Assembly (NCBI GenBank): GCA_016787375.1
Contig: JAEUUM010000540.1
Coordinates: forward strand, 1-6,131
Source of the DNA: Saprospiraceae bacterium
GTDB taxonomy: Bacteria; Bacteroidota; Bacteroidia; Chitinophagales; Saprospiraceae
DNA: 6,131 nt
Direction of reading: 5' to 3'
The notes beneath the pieces were generated by a model that ran no database searches, was not told where the DNA came from, and saw nothing but the letters and a program-made list of their open reading frames with translations. Positions 1 to 6,131 of the stretch are shown here, one piece after another. Positions within the stretch are counted from its first letter, which is position 1. Every line of letters starts with the position of its first letter. Made by a program: the position numbers and the translations under genes.

Positions 1-1811
1 GGTACCCATGCCCAACCAATTGTAAACTTATGAAATCTTAGCATATCCATTACACCTACAGCAGGAAGTGCCACCGCAAATAATTCAGGGCGTTGAACCA
101 TGCATGCTCCAACCAATAAACCACCGTTTGAGCCACCCGCAATACCCAATTTAGCAGAACTAGTATATTTTCTTGCAATAAGATATTCTGCAGCTGCAAT
201 GAAATCATCAAATACTTGTTGTTTCTTTTCTAGCATACCTGCTTTGTGCCAAGCCTCACCATATTCACCACCACCACGTATATTGGGCAACGCAAATATT
301 CCTCCATTTTCCAGTAGCAACATTCTTGATGGACTATAATTCGGTTGTTGTGAAATGTTAAAGCCCCCATACCCATAAAGCAAACAAGGATTCGTGCCAT
401 CTAGTTTTAGACTCTTCTTATGCACAATAAACATAGAAACTTTTTTTCCACCCTTACTATTGAAGAATACCTGTTTAGAAACATAATCCTTCGGATTAAA
501 CTTAAGTTCTGTTTGAAAATAGGGCTCTGATTTGCCTGTCGAAATGTTGAATTTGAAAATTGTTGGAGGATAAAGAAAAGACGAAAAAGTATAATAGACA
601 TCAGAGTCATCTTTATTTCCACTAAATCCGGTGGCAGTTCCTAATTCAGGTAGTTTGAGTTCGGTGGGGCTATAGCCTTGACGGTCGTAGTAAATAATTT
701 TATTGGTTGCATTTTGAAGATAAATTGCAAAAAGTTTACCTCCACCTGTGGTTACGCTCTCAAGAACATCTTTTGATTGGGGAATTATCGTAGCCCAACT
801 TTTTTTATCGGGATATGCAGGATCTATTTGGATTAATTTATAATTAGGGGCATCTATATTGGTATGCACCAAAAAAAAGTCGTCATTGTTATCAACAATT
901 GTGCTTTTATTTTCAAATCCGCTAAACAACTTAACAAATTTCGCATCCGGATTTTTTAAATCCTTAAAGTATGTTTCGAAACCATCTGTTCCTGCTGCTG
1001 CATAAACTGCCAGGAATCTCTCGTCTTCTGTAACTGAGCAGTAATGATTGATAAGGGGATCCGTATCGTTACCAAATATTTTTACATCAGCAGACTGAGG
1101 GTCACCCAATTTATGGTAGTAAATCGAGTGAAATTTGTTTGCATCTGACATTTCTCCACCACCTTTCGGCTCAGGGAAACGGCTGTAGTAAAAACCATCA
1201 CCCTGCCATGAGGCGTTACTGAATTTTACCCATTTGATTACATCAGGAAGTTCTTTTTTAGTCTCAAGGTCCAATACTCTGATTTCTGACCAATCTGAAC
1301 CGGAGGCAGATTTTGTATAGGCAATATACCTTTTTGACTTTGAATATTCCATTAATGTAACTGCTTCTGTTCCATCTTTTGAAAGTTGATTAGGATCTAA
1401 AAGCACTTTTGGAGTACCTTTATCACCATCTTGAATATAGATAACTGCTTGATTTTGCAAGCCATCATTTTTAGCAAATAAAAATCGATTACCAATTTTG
1501 AGTGGTGAAGATAATTTTACGTAATTAAACAACTCCTGGTATCTTGAAACGATTTTATCTCTAAATGGTACTTTTTGAAAATAACCTGAAGTTACTGCGT
1601 TTTCTTCTTCTACCCATTTTTCGACTTCCGGTGCTTTGTCATCTTCGAGCCAACGGTATGGGTCAGAGACTTTGGTGCCGTGATAATCATCAACTTGAGA
1701 GACAGTTTTGGTTTTAGGGTATTTCAATTTTATCACAGGGTAGGGTTTATTTTGGCCCGAAAGGCTGAAAAAGAGCGTCAGGTTTAAAAAGACACAAAAA
1801 ATTCTGGTCAT
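1..1811 (-). CDS. Prolyl oligopeptidase (S9A), exported; C-terminus beyond left edge
   Basis: This is a serine peptidase that cleaves short peptides after proline, and the N-terminus predicts export to the periplasm. The ATG at 1811-1809 opens a signal peptide (basic MTR, hydrophobic to about residue 18, likely cut near SLSGQ/NKPYP). The S9 N-terminal signature follows at about 27-60, with DDYHGTKVSDPYRWLED. A beta-propeller then runs to about residue 440. The alpha/beta-hydrolase domain shows YGYGGF (Tyr481, matching oxyanion Tyr473 of pig POP), NIRGGGEYGEAWHKAG, and GGSNGG with nucleophile Ser561 (pig Ser554). TIGWAW follows, where Trp602 matches the S1-pocket Trp595. The frame is open for 603 codons and stops at the window edge, so catalytic Asp and His (pig 641 and 680) are not visible; about 110 residues should be missing. 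The motifs are intact, so this is not a pseudogene as far as seen. It resembles the periplasmic flavobacterial prolyl endopeptidases. A promoter candidate lies 97 bases upstream. Confidence 0.97.
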   Translation of the reverse strand, partial: MTRIFCVFLNLTLFFSLSGQNKPYPVIKLKYPKTKTVSQVDDYHGTKVSDPYRWLEDDKAPEVEKWVEEENAVTSGYFQKVPFRDKIVSRYQELFNYVKLSSPLKIGNRFLFAKNDGLQNQAVIYIQDGDKGTPKVLLDPNQLSKDGTEAVTLMEYSKSKRYIAYTKSASGSDWSEIRVLDLETKKELPDVIKWVKFSNASWQGDGFYYSRFPEPKGGGEMSDANKFHSIYYHKLGDPQSADVKIFGNDTDPLINHYCSVTEDERFLAVYAAAGTDGFETYFKDLKNPDAKFVKLFSGFENKSTIVDNNDDFFLVHTNIDAPNYKLIQIDPAYPDKKSWATIIPQSKDVLESVTTGGGKLFAIYLQNATNKIIYYDRQGYSPTELKLPELGTATGFSGNKDDSDVYYTFSSFLYPPTIFKFNISTGKSEPYFQTELKFNPKDYVSKQVFFNSKGGKKVSMFIVHKKSLKLDGTNPCLLYGYGGFNISQQPNYSPSRMLLLENGGIFALPNIRGGGEYGEAWHKAGMLEKKQQVFDDFIAAAEYLIARKYTSSAKLGIAGGSNGGLLVGACMVQRPELFAVALPAVGVMDMLRFHKFTIGWAWV

Positions 1812-1906
1812 GATGGTTAGTTTTATGGTTCAAAAATCATTTTTTCAGAATTTGGGCTTGATAAACACTACATTTTCAATCAACAACTTTATCGAGTCCA
1901 TTAAAG

Positions 1907-2545
1907 TCAAAGATACAAAATTTTACTTTTTTCCAATATTTTTTTGCTTTCAGGTCCCATACAAAATAATAAATCCAAAGCCGACAAGTTTTCAACCCAC
2001 GACAACCTGTCTTGAAACACCTGTGGATAAGTCAAATGATCAATTTTTGTGGTGTGGTGTACCATATTTTTGCTCCGCAAGTCTTCAATTTTGTCATCAG
2101 AATAATCTTTAAAAAACTTTTCAGTGAAATTTAACTGAACATCAATCTTCATGAGTTTTATCAAAAGTTGGATACTTTCAATACAGAGGTCGAACAGATA
2201 TTCATACTTTTTTGAATAAAACTGTGAAAGGTAGGGCTCATAGTGAATAAAAAAAGCTGATTTTCCGTAGTTGGTAGTAAGTGTATTCCAATGCAATTTT
2301 TGCCAATTTTGTGTATTCGCAATTTTAACCAGTTTTATTGGTAGGCCATTGTTTTTACCTTGTTCCAATGGCACACTCAATGTGGCAATTCCATGAGAAC
2401 TCATTACTGAACACCTGTTGCGAATACCTCCTTTCTGATAGGTTTCATGCGACTCAATTAACCAAGTGATGTTTTGAGAGGCCCTTACAAAGAACTCAAT
2501 AGGAGGGAAATAACCAATTGTAGTTATAAAGGAATTTTCTTCCAT
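1907..2545 (-). CDS. WbqC-like family protein
   Basis: The 212-residue product matches the WbqC-like family along its whole length. Family hallmarks from memory are YFPPIEFF (12-19), the block ESHETYQKGGIRNRC (31-45), SHGIATLSVPL (50-60), NWQKLHWNTLTTNYG (80-94), FFIHYEP (98-104), and the C-terminal YPQVFQDRL...NLSALDLLFCMGPES (173-200). No signal peptide or membrane span is apparent, so it is probably cytoplasmic. The family is named after a gene in O-antigen clusters and is widespread in Bacteroidota, but its reaction is not settled to my knowledge. No polysaccharide genes are visible here to support an O-antigen role. The ATG at 2545 is preceded in the leader by the short frame ATG ACC TGA, whose stop abuts this start. 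It lies 61 bases after the 43-residue membrane-protein gene and is probably co-transcribed with it. Confidence 0.93.
   Translation of the reverse strand: MEENSFITTIGYFPPIEFFVRASQNITWLIESHETYQKGGIRNRCSVMSSHGIATLSVPLEQGKNNGLPIKLVKIANTQNWQKLHWNTLTTNYGKSAFFIHYEPYLSQFYSKKYEYLFDLCIESIQLLIKLMKIDVQLNFTEKFFKDYSDDKIEDLRSKNMVHHTTKIDHLTYPQVFQDRLSWVENLSALDLLFCMGPESKKILEKSKILYL
1908..1936 (-). promoter_or_regulatory. Bacteroidota-type promoter candidate for the prolyl oligopeptidase gene
   Basis: On the minus strand TTG (1936-1934) is followed after 18 bases by TATCTTTG (1915-1908). This is a full match to the Bacteroidota -7 box TAnnTTTG with a good -33 spacing. The -7 box overlaps the last codon and stop codon of the WbqC-like gene. 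Transcription would begin near 1902, leaving a leader of roughly 90 bases before the peptidase ATG. It suggests the peptidase can be expressed apart from the upstream gene. The match was found by eye and is not statistically tested. Confidence 0.5.
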
Positions 2546-2547
2546 TC

Positions 2548-2608
2548 AGGTCATAATAGTATGTTAAACTCCGATATTTCTGTTTCGTGGAGATTTAATA
2601 AATGACCT
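2548..2608 (-). promoter_or_regulatory. Interrupted hairpin in the wbqC-like leader
   Basis: In the minus-strand transcript the outer arms AGGTCAT (2608-2602) and ATGACCT (2554-2548) are perfect 7-base complements. Inside them TTAAATCTCC (2598-2589) pairs with GGAGTTTAA (2572-2564) as 4 + 5 base pairs around one bulged base. That gives 16 pairs in total with a 16-base loop. The first arm begins within the stop codon of the 43-residue ORF, and the last arm ends two bases before the wbqC-like ATG, so the fold would bury the ribosome landing site. No T-tract follows, so it is not a typical terminator. Function is inferred; chance pairing in AT-rich DNA is possible for the inner stem. Confidence 0.35.
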
Positions 2609-2738
2609 ATTTATTTGTAAAAAACATGTAACCCAATAACATCAATAGCACAACGATGATAATCAAAACGGTGAAGAATTTTTTTGAATCTCTTTGATCT
2701 TTTCTCTGGATGTTTTGAGCTTTTCTTGACTGTGTCAT
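2607..2738 (-). CDS. Small single-pass membrane protein, 43 residues
   Basis: This short ORF reads MTQSRKAQNIQRKD..., a strongly basic 20-residue head with many Lys, Arg and Gln. One hydrophobic segment follows at about residues 21-40 (FFTVLIIIVV LLMLLGYMFF), and the protein ends in TNK and TAG. The positive-inside rule puts the charged N-terminus in the cytoplasm. I do not recognise a named family. The clear split between basic head and membrane span, the absence of another gene in the interval, and a promoter-like site about 20 bases upstream argue that it is real. It precedes the WbqC-like gene by 61 bases on the same strand and may be its operon partner. It could be a membrane-associated small protein that modulates a larger partner, but nothing here identifies one. 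Confidence 0.6.
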   Translation of the reverse strand: MTQSRKAQNIQRKDQRDSKKFFTVLIIIVVLLMLLGYMFFTNK

Positions 2739-2759
2739 AGTAAAATGTTTTAATTGATT

Positions 2760-2788
2760 GCAAGTTAGTACATTTACCATTAATTCAA
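2760..2788 (-). promoter_or_regulatory. Possible promoter for the small membrane protein / wbqC-like unit
   Basis: On the minus strand TTG (2788-2786, within TTTTTTG) is followed after 18 bases by TAACTTGC (2767-2760). This is an imperfect version of the TAnnTTTG -7 box: TA and the next TT fit, the last two bases do not. The spacer length equals that of the better promoter candidate at 1908-1936. The predicted start would lie a few bases before the ATG at 2738, giving a short leader. Confidence 0.33.
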
Positions 2789-2979
2789 AAAATTTATTTT
2801 AAGCCTGTTTTATATTTTTGCAGTAATGCTATGAAGTTGAAATTTTCTCATTGGAAATAATTTTTGCAAGGAATTATTTATCAAATCAAATCCAGATAAT
2901 TTTAATTTTGAGATTTTATTCGTCAAGTTTTAAACAAATTTACAAATCCTCTGGCACCATTTCAAAATTAAATTTTAGT

Positions 2980-2995
2980 ATGCTTTAATGCTTTA
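2980..2995 (+). repeat. Perfect tandem octamer ATGCTTTA x2
   Basis: Two adjoining copies of ATGCTTTA (2980-2987 and 2988-2995) lie 24 bases before the esterase ATG. They sit in the probable leader or promoter of that gene. They could be a regulator half-site pair or a chance duplication. Confidence 0.55.
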
Positions 2996-3019
2996 CTTTC
3001 ACTAAAAAAAATACTTCTG

Positions 3020-3841
3020 ATGAAGAAAATATGTTACTTTATTTTATTAAATTTTACGATCATTAAGCTATCGAATGCACAATCCGGTAATATCATTAAT
3101 CCACTTTGTATTGGCGTAGTCACTGAAATTCAATCCAAAATATTGGGTGAAACCCGCACCTTGAACTTGTATCTTCCTGATAATTATAACAAGCAAAAAT
3201 CATATCCTGTAATTTATTTGCTTGATGGTACCATCAATGAAGACTTCCTTCATATTGCTGGTCTGATTCAGTTTTTTAGAATGCAGATGAAGATGCCTGA
3301 TTGCCTATTGGTAGGAATTGCCAACATTGATCGAAAAAGAGATTTTACATTTCACACAGATCTAAAAGAACTGAAGGAAAAGTATCCAACCACTGGTGGC
3401 TCGATGAAGTTTATAGATTTTATTGAACAGGAATTGCAGCCTTTCATTCAGACAACTTATCATACCAATAACGAGAAATACATTATTGGTCAGTCCCTTG
3501 GCGGGTTACTTGCGACCGAAATTTTACTAAAAAAACCGTACCTTTTCTCTCATTATCTTATAATTAGTCCCAGTCTGTGGTGGGATAATGAGTCATTATT
3601 GTCACAGGCACCATCTTTGATAAAGAACTTAGGCAAGGATAATATCGAAGTGTTTGTATCTGTAGGTTCTGAAGGTAAAATTATGGAAGGCGATGCTTCT
3701 AAACTAGTCAAAACGTTGAGACAATCCGGTATAAAAAATCTGGGAATTCATTTTTTACCTTTACCAAAAGAGAACCATGCAACCATTCTTCACAAAAGTA
3801 TTTATGACATTTTTAAAATACTCTTTCCCTACAAAGATTGA
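3020..3841 (+). CDS. Exported alpha/beta-hydrolase, putative esterase family (PF00756-like)
   Basis: The 273-residue product looks like the putative-esterase family that includes esterase D and the BesA/Fes-type siderophore esterases. MKK plus a hydrophobic stretch ending in SNA-Q (cut after about residue 20) is a type I signal peptide, so the enzyme should act in the periplasm or outside. The early strand region RTLNLYLPDNYNKQKSYPVIYLLDG (about 46-70) is typical of the family. The nucleophile elbow is G-Q-S-L-G-G at 157-162 (Ser159). His253 in KENHATI is the likely catalytic histidine, and Glu218 (VGSEG) or Asp225 the likely acid. The length is normal and no residue is missing. The substrate cannot be read from the sequence. 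No siderophore genes are nearby, so a carbohydrate- or lipid-ester role is just as possible. The ATG at 3020 directly precedes the signal peptide; the upstream bases are A-rich without a clear Shine-Dalgarno. Confidence 0.93.
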   Translation: MKKICYFILLNFTIIKLSNAQSGNIINPLCIGVVTEIQSKILGETRTLNLYLPDNYNKQKSYPVIYLLDGTINEDFLHIAGLIQFFRMQMKMPDCLLVGIANIDRKRDFTFHTDLKELKEKYPTTGGSMKFIDFIEQELQPFIQTTYHTNNEKYIIGQSLGGLLATEILLKKPYLFSHYLIISPSLWWDNESLLSQAPSLIKNLGKDNIEVFVSVGSEGKIMEGDASKLVKTLRQSGIKNLGIHFLPLPKENHATILHKSIYDIFKILFPYKD

Positions 3842-3932
3842 ACTGACGAAAATTGAACCATCATTCATGTGTGTAATTGGAATTAAGGAATTTTGAATAA
3901 TCTTCAATACAATTTAGAGTCAAATACCAAAT

Positions 3933-4112
3933 ATGGAAATCAAGTACAATGAACTGATTGAAAATGGTTACTACCTGGTTGATAAACTTGATCACAAAGA
4001 ATTGATTCCTTTTATCAGGAAATACATAAAGTTGAGGACCTTTTCCTCGAATTTTTATGTTGCTGCAAACTTGATAGTATTTCTTACCATTCTTTTTTTG
4101 TTTTGGTGGTAG
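3933..4112 (+). CDS. Small membrane-anchored ORF, 59 residues; possibly the truncated start of a DUF3267-like gene
   Basis: The frame starts MEIKYNELIENGYYLV and continues with DKLDHKELIPFIRKYIK, a soluble charged head of about 38 residues. A hydrophobic stretch (about 42-57, FYVAANLIVFLTILFLF) follows, and the frame ends in WW and TAG. The pattern '...GY.LVD.L.HKELIPF...' leading into a first membrane span reminds me of the N-terminus of bacterial DUF3267 membrane proteins, which normally run well past 100 residues and carry an HExxH-like helix not present here. It may therefore be a short real protein or the front part of a decayed gene. It lies 91 bases after the esterase stop on the same strand. 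A weak promoter-like pair, TTG (3877-3879), 18 bases, TAATCTTC, precedes it. The family link is from memory and tentative. Confidence 0.5.
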   Translation: MEIKYNELIENGYYLVDKLDHKELIPFIRKYIKLRTFSSNFYVAANLIVFLTILFLFWW

Positions 4113-4251
4113 GACAACTACTATTGCGTTACTAAGTCTGTTACCAAAGATGTTCAATTCAAAAAAAAATAGTATTTGGATACTTTTTGGAGGATCAATT
4201 GTTGGGTATTTATTTAGCTTGTTGGATTGGAATATTCAGACAACGTTTTAA
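4078..4251 (+). pseudogene. Hydrophobic open frame downstream of the 59-residue ORF, possible frameshifted continuation
   Basis: This frame overlaps the end of the 59-residue ORF, shifted by one base, and stays open for 57 residues up to TAA at 4249-4251. It contains two hydrophobic stretches, around TTTIALLSLLP and SIWILFGGSIVGYLFSLL. Removing one T from the seven-T run at 4093-4099 would join the two frames into a 105-residue protein with two or three membrane spans. The only ATG inside (4150) would give 33 residues. Whether this is a decayed gene, a sequence error or noncoding DNA cannot be told here. Confidence 0.25.
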
Positions 4252-4257
4252 TTAAAA
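4246..4257. repeat. AT-only perfect palindrome TTTTAATTAAAA
   Basis: The twelve-base perfect palindrome overlaps the TTT and TAA at the end of the open frame stopping at 4251. It sits four bases before a -7-like box (4262-4269). It could be an operator, but AT-only palindromes are expected by chance in DNA this AT-rich. Confidence 0.3.
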
Positions 4258-4261
4258 TTGC

Positions 4262-4269
4262 TATCTTTA
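4262..4269 (+). promoter_or_regulatory. Possible -7 box of the propeller gene
   Basis: TATCTTTA differs by one base from TAnnTTTG and lies 37 bases before the ATG at 4307, which would give a leader of roughly 30 bases. No TTG is present at the expected -33 distance, so this is a weak call. Confidence 0.3.
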
Positions 4270-4306
4270 TTTAGTATTAAATTAATTCCTTTCTTAATAA
4301 GAGATC

Positions 4307-6131
4307 ATGAAAACAAGATTTTGTGTTATATTAATACTGATTTACTTTAACAATTTTGGCTTTGCACAACCTTTAAGTTTTTCTCCAAGAGGCATTGGAG
4401 GCGGTGGGGCACTTTTTTTTCCGACCATCAATCCTGTAAATGAAGATGAATACTATGTTAGTTGTGACTTAAGCACATTGTTCCACAGCAAAGATTTTGG
4501 TAAATCATACTCACAGGTAGATTTCCAAAAACTACAGGTATTCAATACATCTACATATGAATTTACAAATAACCCTGACATAGCTTATTGTACATTCAAC
4601 GATGGAAATGAGGGATATCCGGTTAAAACAACTGATGGAGGAATTACCTGGAGTCAGATAAATTCCTACAATTTAAATACCTATGGTAACATTTATACGC
4701 TAAAAGCAAATTTCAATAATCCAAATCAGCTTATAATTGGAGCATACGGTGATATACTCTTCTCAAATGATGGAGGAGCTAATTTTTCTTTAGTCAAACA
4801 CACCATAAACAATGGTGCCGGACTCATTATGGGTGGTGTTTTCTGGGATGGAAACAACATATTTATAGGCACCAACGAAGGATTGTTATTTTCATCCAAT
4901 GGTGGTACAACATTTTCAGTTATGACTACTTCGGGAATTCCAGCCGGTCAATTGATATGGAATTTTGCTGGTGCAAAACAAGGAGGTACAACCAGATTTG
5001 CGTGCATTACAGCAGCAAGTTCGGATGTTTATAATGGGCTCATGCCTTGGGATTATTATGATTTTGCCAAAGGCGTTTATACTATGAATGATGCAAATGG
5101 TACCTGGGTTAACTCATCTTCTGGAATAGATTTTAGCAATGACTTTATTATGTATGTTGGGATGGCAACAAATGATGTACAGAATATTTATTTGGGAGGC
5201 CATGATCTTGCACTTGGAGCCCCTCTGGTTTTAAAGTCTTCAAATGGTGGTCAGTCTTGGGTTAAAAAATTCAATTCGACTAACAACGCAAATATTGTAA
5301 CCGGATGGGAGGGTTATAATGGTGATAAAAACTGGAGTTGGAGTGAGAATTGTTTTGGGATATCAGTTGCTCCTAACAATTCCGACAAGGTCATATTTGG
5401 TAATTACAGCAACATTCAGCTAACCAGTGATGGTGGTGAAAATTGGAAACAAGCATATGTTGATTCCAAAGATGAACATCCTGCTGCTATGCAAACACCA
5501 AAAAATGCAGCCTATCACACTATAGGGCTCGAGAATACTTCTTGTTGGCAAGTGTTTTGGCAAAATTCCAATGCCATGATGGGATGTTACAGCGATATTG
5601 GTGGTATAAGAAGTATTGATTCTGGTGAAAGTTGGGGATTTCAATACAGTGGATTTTCAGTTAATTCCTTATACAGGATGGTAAAAGCTGATGATGGAAC
5701 CATGTTTGGAGCTTGTTCTAATATTCATGATATGTATCAGAGCACCAGATTGCAGGATTCTAAGCTGGATGCAAATGATGCCAATGGTAAAATTGTTTTC
5801 TCAAATGATAATGGTGCGAGTTGGTCAACGCTTCATTCATTTAACCACCCTGTCTTTTGGCTGGCTATTGATCATAACAAGCCCGGGACTATGTATGCTT
5901 CTGTAATCCATTTTGGTGGCACGCAAGGTTCACAACAAGGTGGTATTTATAAAACAGATAACCTCAACCAGCTTTCCGCTTCAACCTGGTCGAAACTGCC
6001 AAATCCACCAAGAACGGAGGGGCATCCGGCATCCATTGAAGTGCTTAATGATGGGAAAGTGGTTTGTACATTTTCCGGGAGAAGAAATCCCAATGGAGTA
6101 TTCACTGCCAGTTCAGGTGTTTTTATTTATG
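4307..6131 (+). CDS. Exported multi-Asp-box (BNR/sortilin-type) beta-propeller protein; C-terminus beyond right edge
   Basis: 608 codons are visible with no stop. MKTRF, a hydrophobic core and FGFA-QP (cut after about residue 22) form a signal peptide. The mature part opens with RGIGGGG and NP-type blade starts. Asp boxes (S/T-x-D/N-x-G-x-x-W/F) are centred on Asp63, Asp110, Asp155, Asn198, Asn313, Asp375, Asp438 and Asp501. Examples are TTDGGITW, SNDGGANF, TSDGGENW and SNDNGASW. Degenerate units sit at about 260-267 (MNDANGTW) and about 550 (KTDNLNQ). These make at least ten propeller blades, probably two propellers in tandem. Stretches such as the GGGG start with Asp54 after it, and WSWSEN...APNNSDKVIFGNY (about 340-368), look distantly like GH74-type double-propeller glycosidases, but enzyme activity is not shown. 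Bacteroidota proteins of this type often end in a type IX secretion sorting domain, which would lie outside the window. The start is fixed by the signal peptide. Confidence 0.93.
   Translation, partial: MKTRFCVILILIYFNNFGFAQPLSFSPRGIGGGGALFFPTINPVNEDEYYVSCDLSTLFHSKDFGKSYSQVDFQKLQVFNTSTYEFTNNPDIAYCTFNDGNEGYPVKTTDGGITWSQINSYNLNTYGNIYTLKANFNNPNQLIIGAYGDILFSNDGGANFSLVKHTINNGAGLIMGGVFWDGNNIFIGTNEGLLFSSNGGTTFSVMTTSGIPAGQLIWNFAGAKQGGTTRFACITAASSDVYNGLMPWDYYDFAKGVYTMNDANGTWVNSSSGIDFSNDFIMYVGMATNDVQNIYLGGHDLALGAPLVLKSSNGGQSWVKKFNSTNNANIVTGWEGYNGDKNWSWSENCFGISVAPNNSDKVIFGNYSNIQLTSDGGENWKQAYVDSKDEHPAAMQTPKNAAYHTIGLENTSCWQVFWQNSNAMMGCYSDIGGIRSIDSGESWGFQYSGFSVNSLYRMVKADDGTMFGACSNIHDMYQSTRLQDSKLDANDANGKIVFSNDNGASWSTLHSFNHPVFWLAIDHNKPGTMYASVIHFGGTQGSQQGGIYKTDNLNQLSASTWSKLPNPPRTEGHPASIEVLNDGKVVCTFSGRRNPNGVFTASSGVFIY

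Larger units (their letters stand above)
2739..3019. other. Divergent intergenic region, 281 bases
   Basis: It separates the minus-strand unit from the plus-strand esterase gene and must hold both sets of start signals. No ORF looks coding. It is very AT-rich. Visible items are the minus-strand promoter candidate (2760-2788), an 8-base AT-only inverted repeat AAATAATT / AATTATTT (2855-2862 and 2872-2879, 9-base loop), plus-strand -7-like boxes TATTTTTG (2813-2820) and TAATTTTG (2903-2910) that both lack a TTG at the right distance, and a perfect tandem octamer at 2980-2995. Confidence 0.6.

Noticed and set aside
1..6. GGTACC at the left edge, considered as a cloning-site boundary
   Set aside because: The same hexamer occurs inside genes elsewhere (for example near 5098), and the right edge shows no such site, so it proves nothing.
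100..339. 79-residue plus-strand ORF
   Set aside because: It lies antisense to the catalytic domain of the prolyl oligopeptidase, whose motifs are unmistakable in the other strand.
407..622. 71-residue minus-strand ORF
   Set aside because: It is in a different frame within the prolyl oligopeptidase gene, whose own frame is intact through this stretch.
1810..2112. 100-residue plus-strand ORF
   Set aside because: It is antisense to the 3' part of the WbqC-like gene and the following gap; its composition looks non-coding.
2855..2879. Inverted repeat AAATAATT / AATTATTT considered as a terminator or operator
   Set aside because: It is AT-only with a 9-base loop and no T-tract; such pairs are expected by chance in this AT-rich gap.
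3842..3932. Search for a terminator after the esterase gene
   Set aside because: No GC stem with a following T-run is visible; read-through into the 59-residue ORF is possible.
3861..4157. 98-residue minus-strand ORF
   Set aside because: It is antisense to the 59-residue ORF, has no recognisable domain, and the plus-strand frame has the better protein-like pattern. It is not fully excluded.
5420..5644. 74-residue minus-strand ORF
   Set aside because: It is antisense to Asp-box repeats of the propeller gene.
5691..5906. 71-residue plus-strand ORF
   Set aside because: It is an out-of-frame shadow within the propeller gene, which stays open and carries an Asp box here.

Overview
The window is AT-rich bacterial DNA that looks like Bacteroidota. 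The evidence is: AT-rich gene starts without clear Shine-Dalgarno sequences; several sites close to the TTG / TAnnTTTG promoter pattern of that phylum, with 18-base spacers; signal peptides ending in ...GQ, ...NAQ and ...FAQ; and protein families common there (secreted prolyl oligopeptidase, WbqC-like protein, Asp-box propellers). I cannot assign a genus.

Layout. The left half (1-2738) is on the minus strand. Read in the direction of transcription it holds a 43-residue single-membrane-span protein (2738-2607), a WbqC-like protein (2545-1907) and the first 603 codons of an exported prolyl oligopeptidase (1811 to the left edge, missing its C-terminus). A 281-base divergent intergenic region (2739-3019) separates these from the plus-strand half. 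That half holds an exported alpha/beta-hydrolase of the putative-esterase family (3020-3841), a 59-residue membrane-anchored ORF that may be the remnant or frameshifted start of a longer gene (3933-4112), about 190 bases with a hydrophobic open frame, and a large exported Asp-box beta-propeller protein that runs off the right edge (4307-6131, 608 codons seen).

How the parts relate. Three of the four large proteins carry N-terminal export signals: a proline-specific peptidase, an esterase and a propeller. This fits a periplasmic or cell-surface degradative role, but nothing in the sequence ties them into one pathway. The WbqC-like gene and the small membrane protein are probably co-transcribed. 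The 61 bases between them can fold into a long interrupted hairpin ending two bases before the wbqC-like start codon. The peptidase seems to have its own promoter, whose -7 box overlaps the WbqC-like stop codon.

I see no RNA genes, CRISPR arrays, insertion sequences or convincing rho-independent terminators. No clearly new multi-gene system is visible. The most useful leads are the ten-unit Asp-box architecture, with possible distant GH74-like similarity, the wbqC-leader hairpin, and the broken or truncated small gene at 3933-4251.
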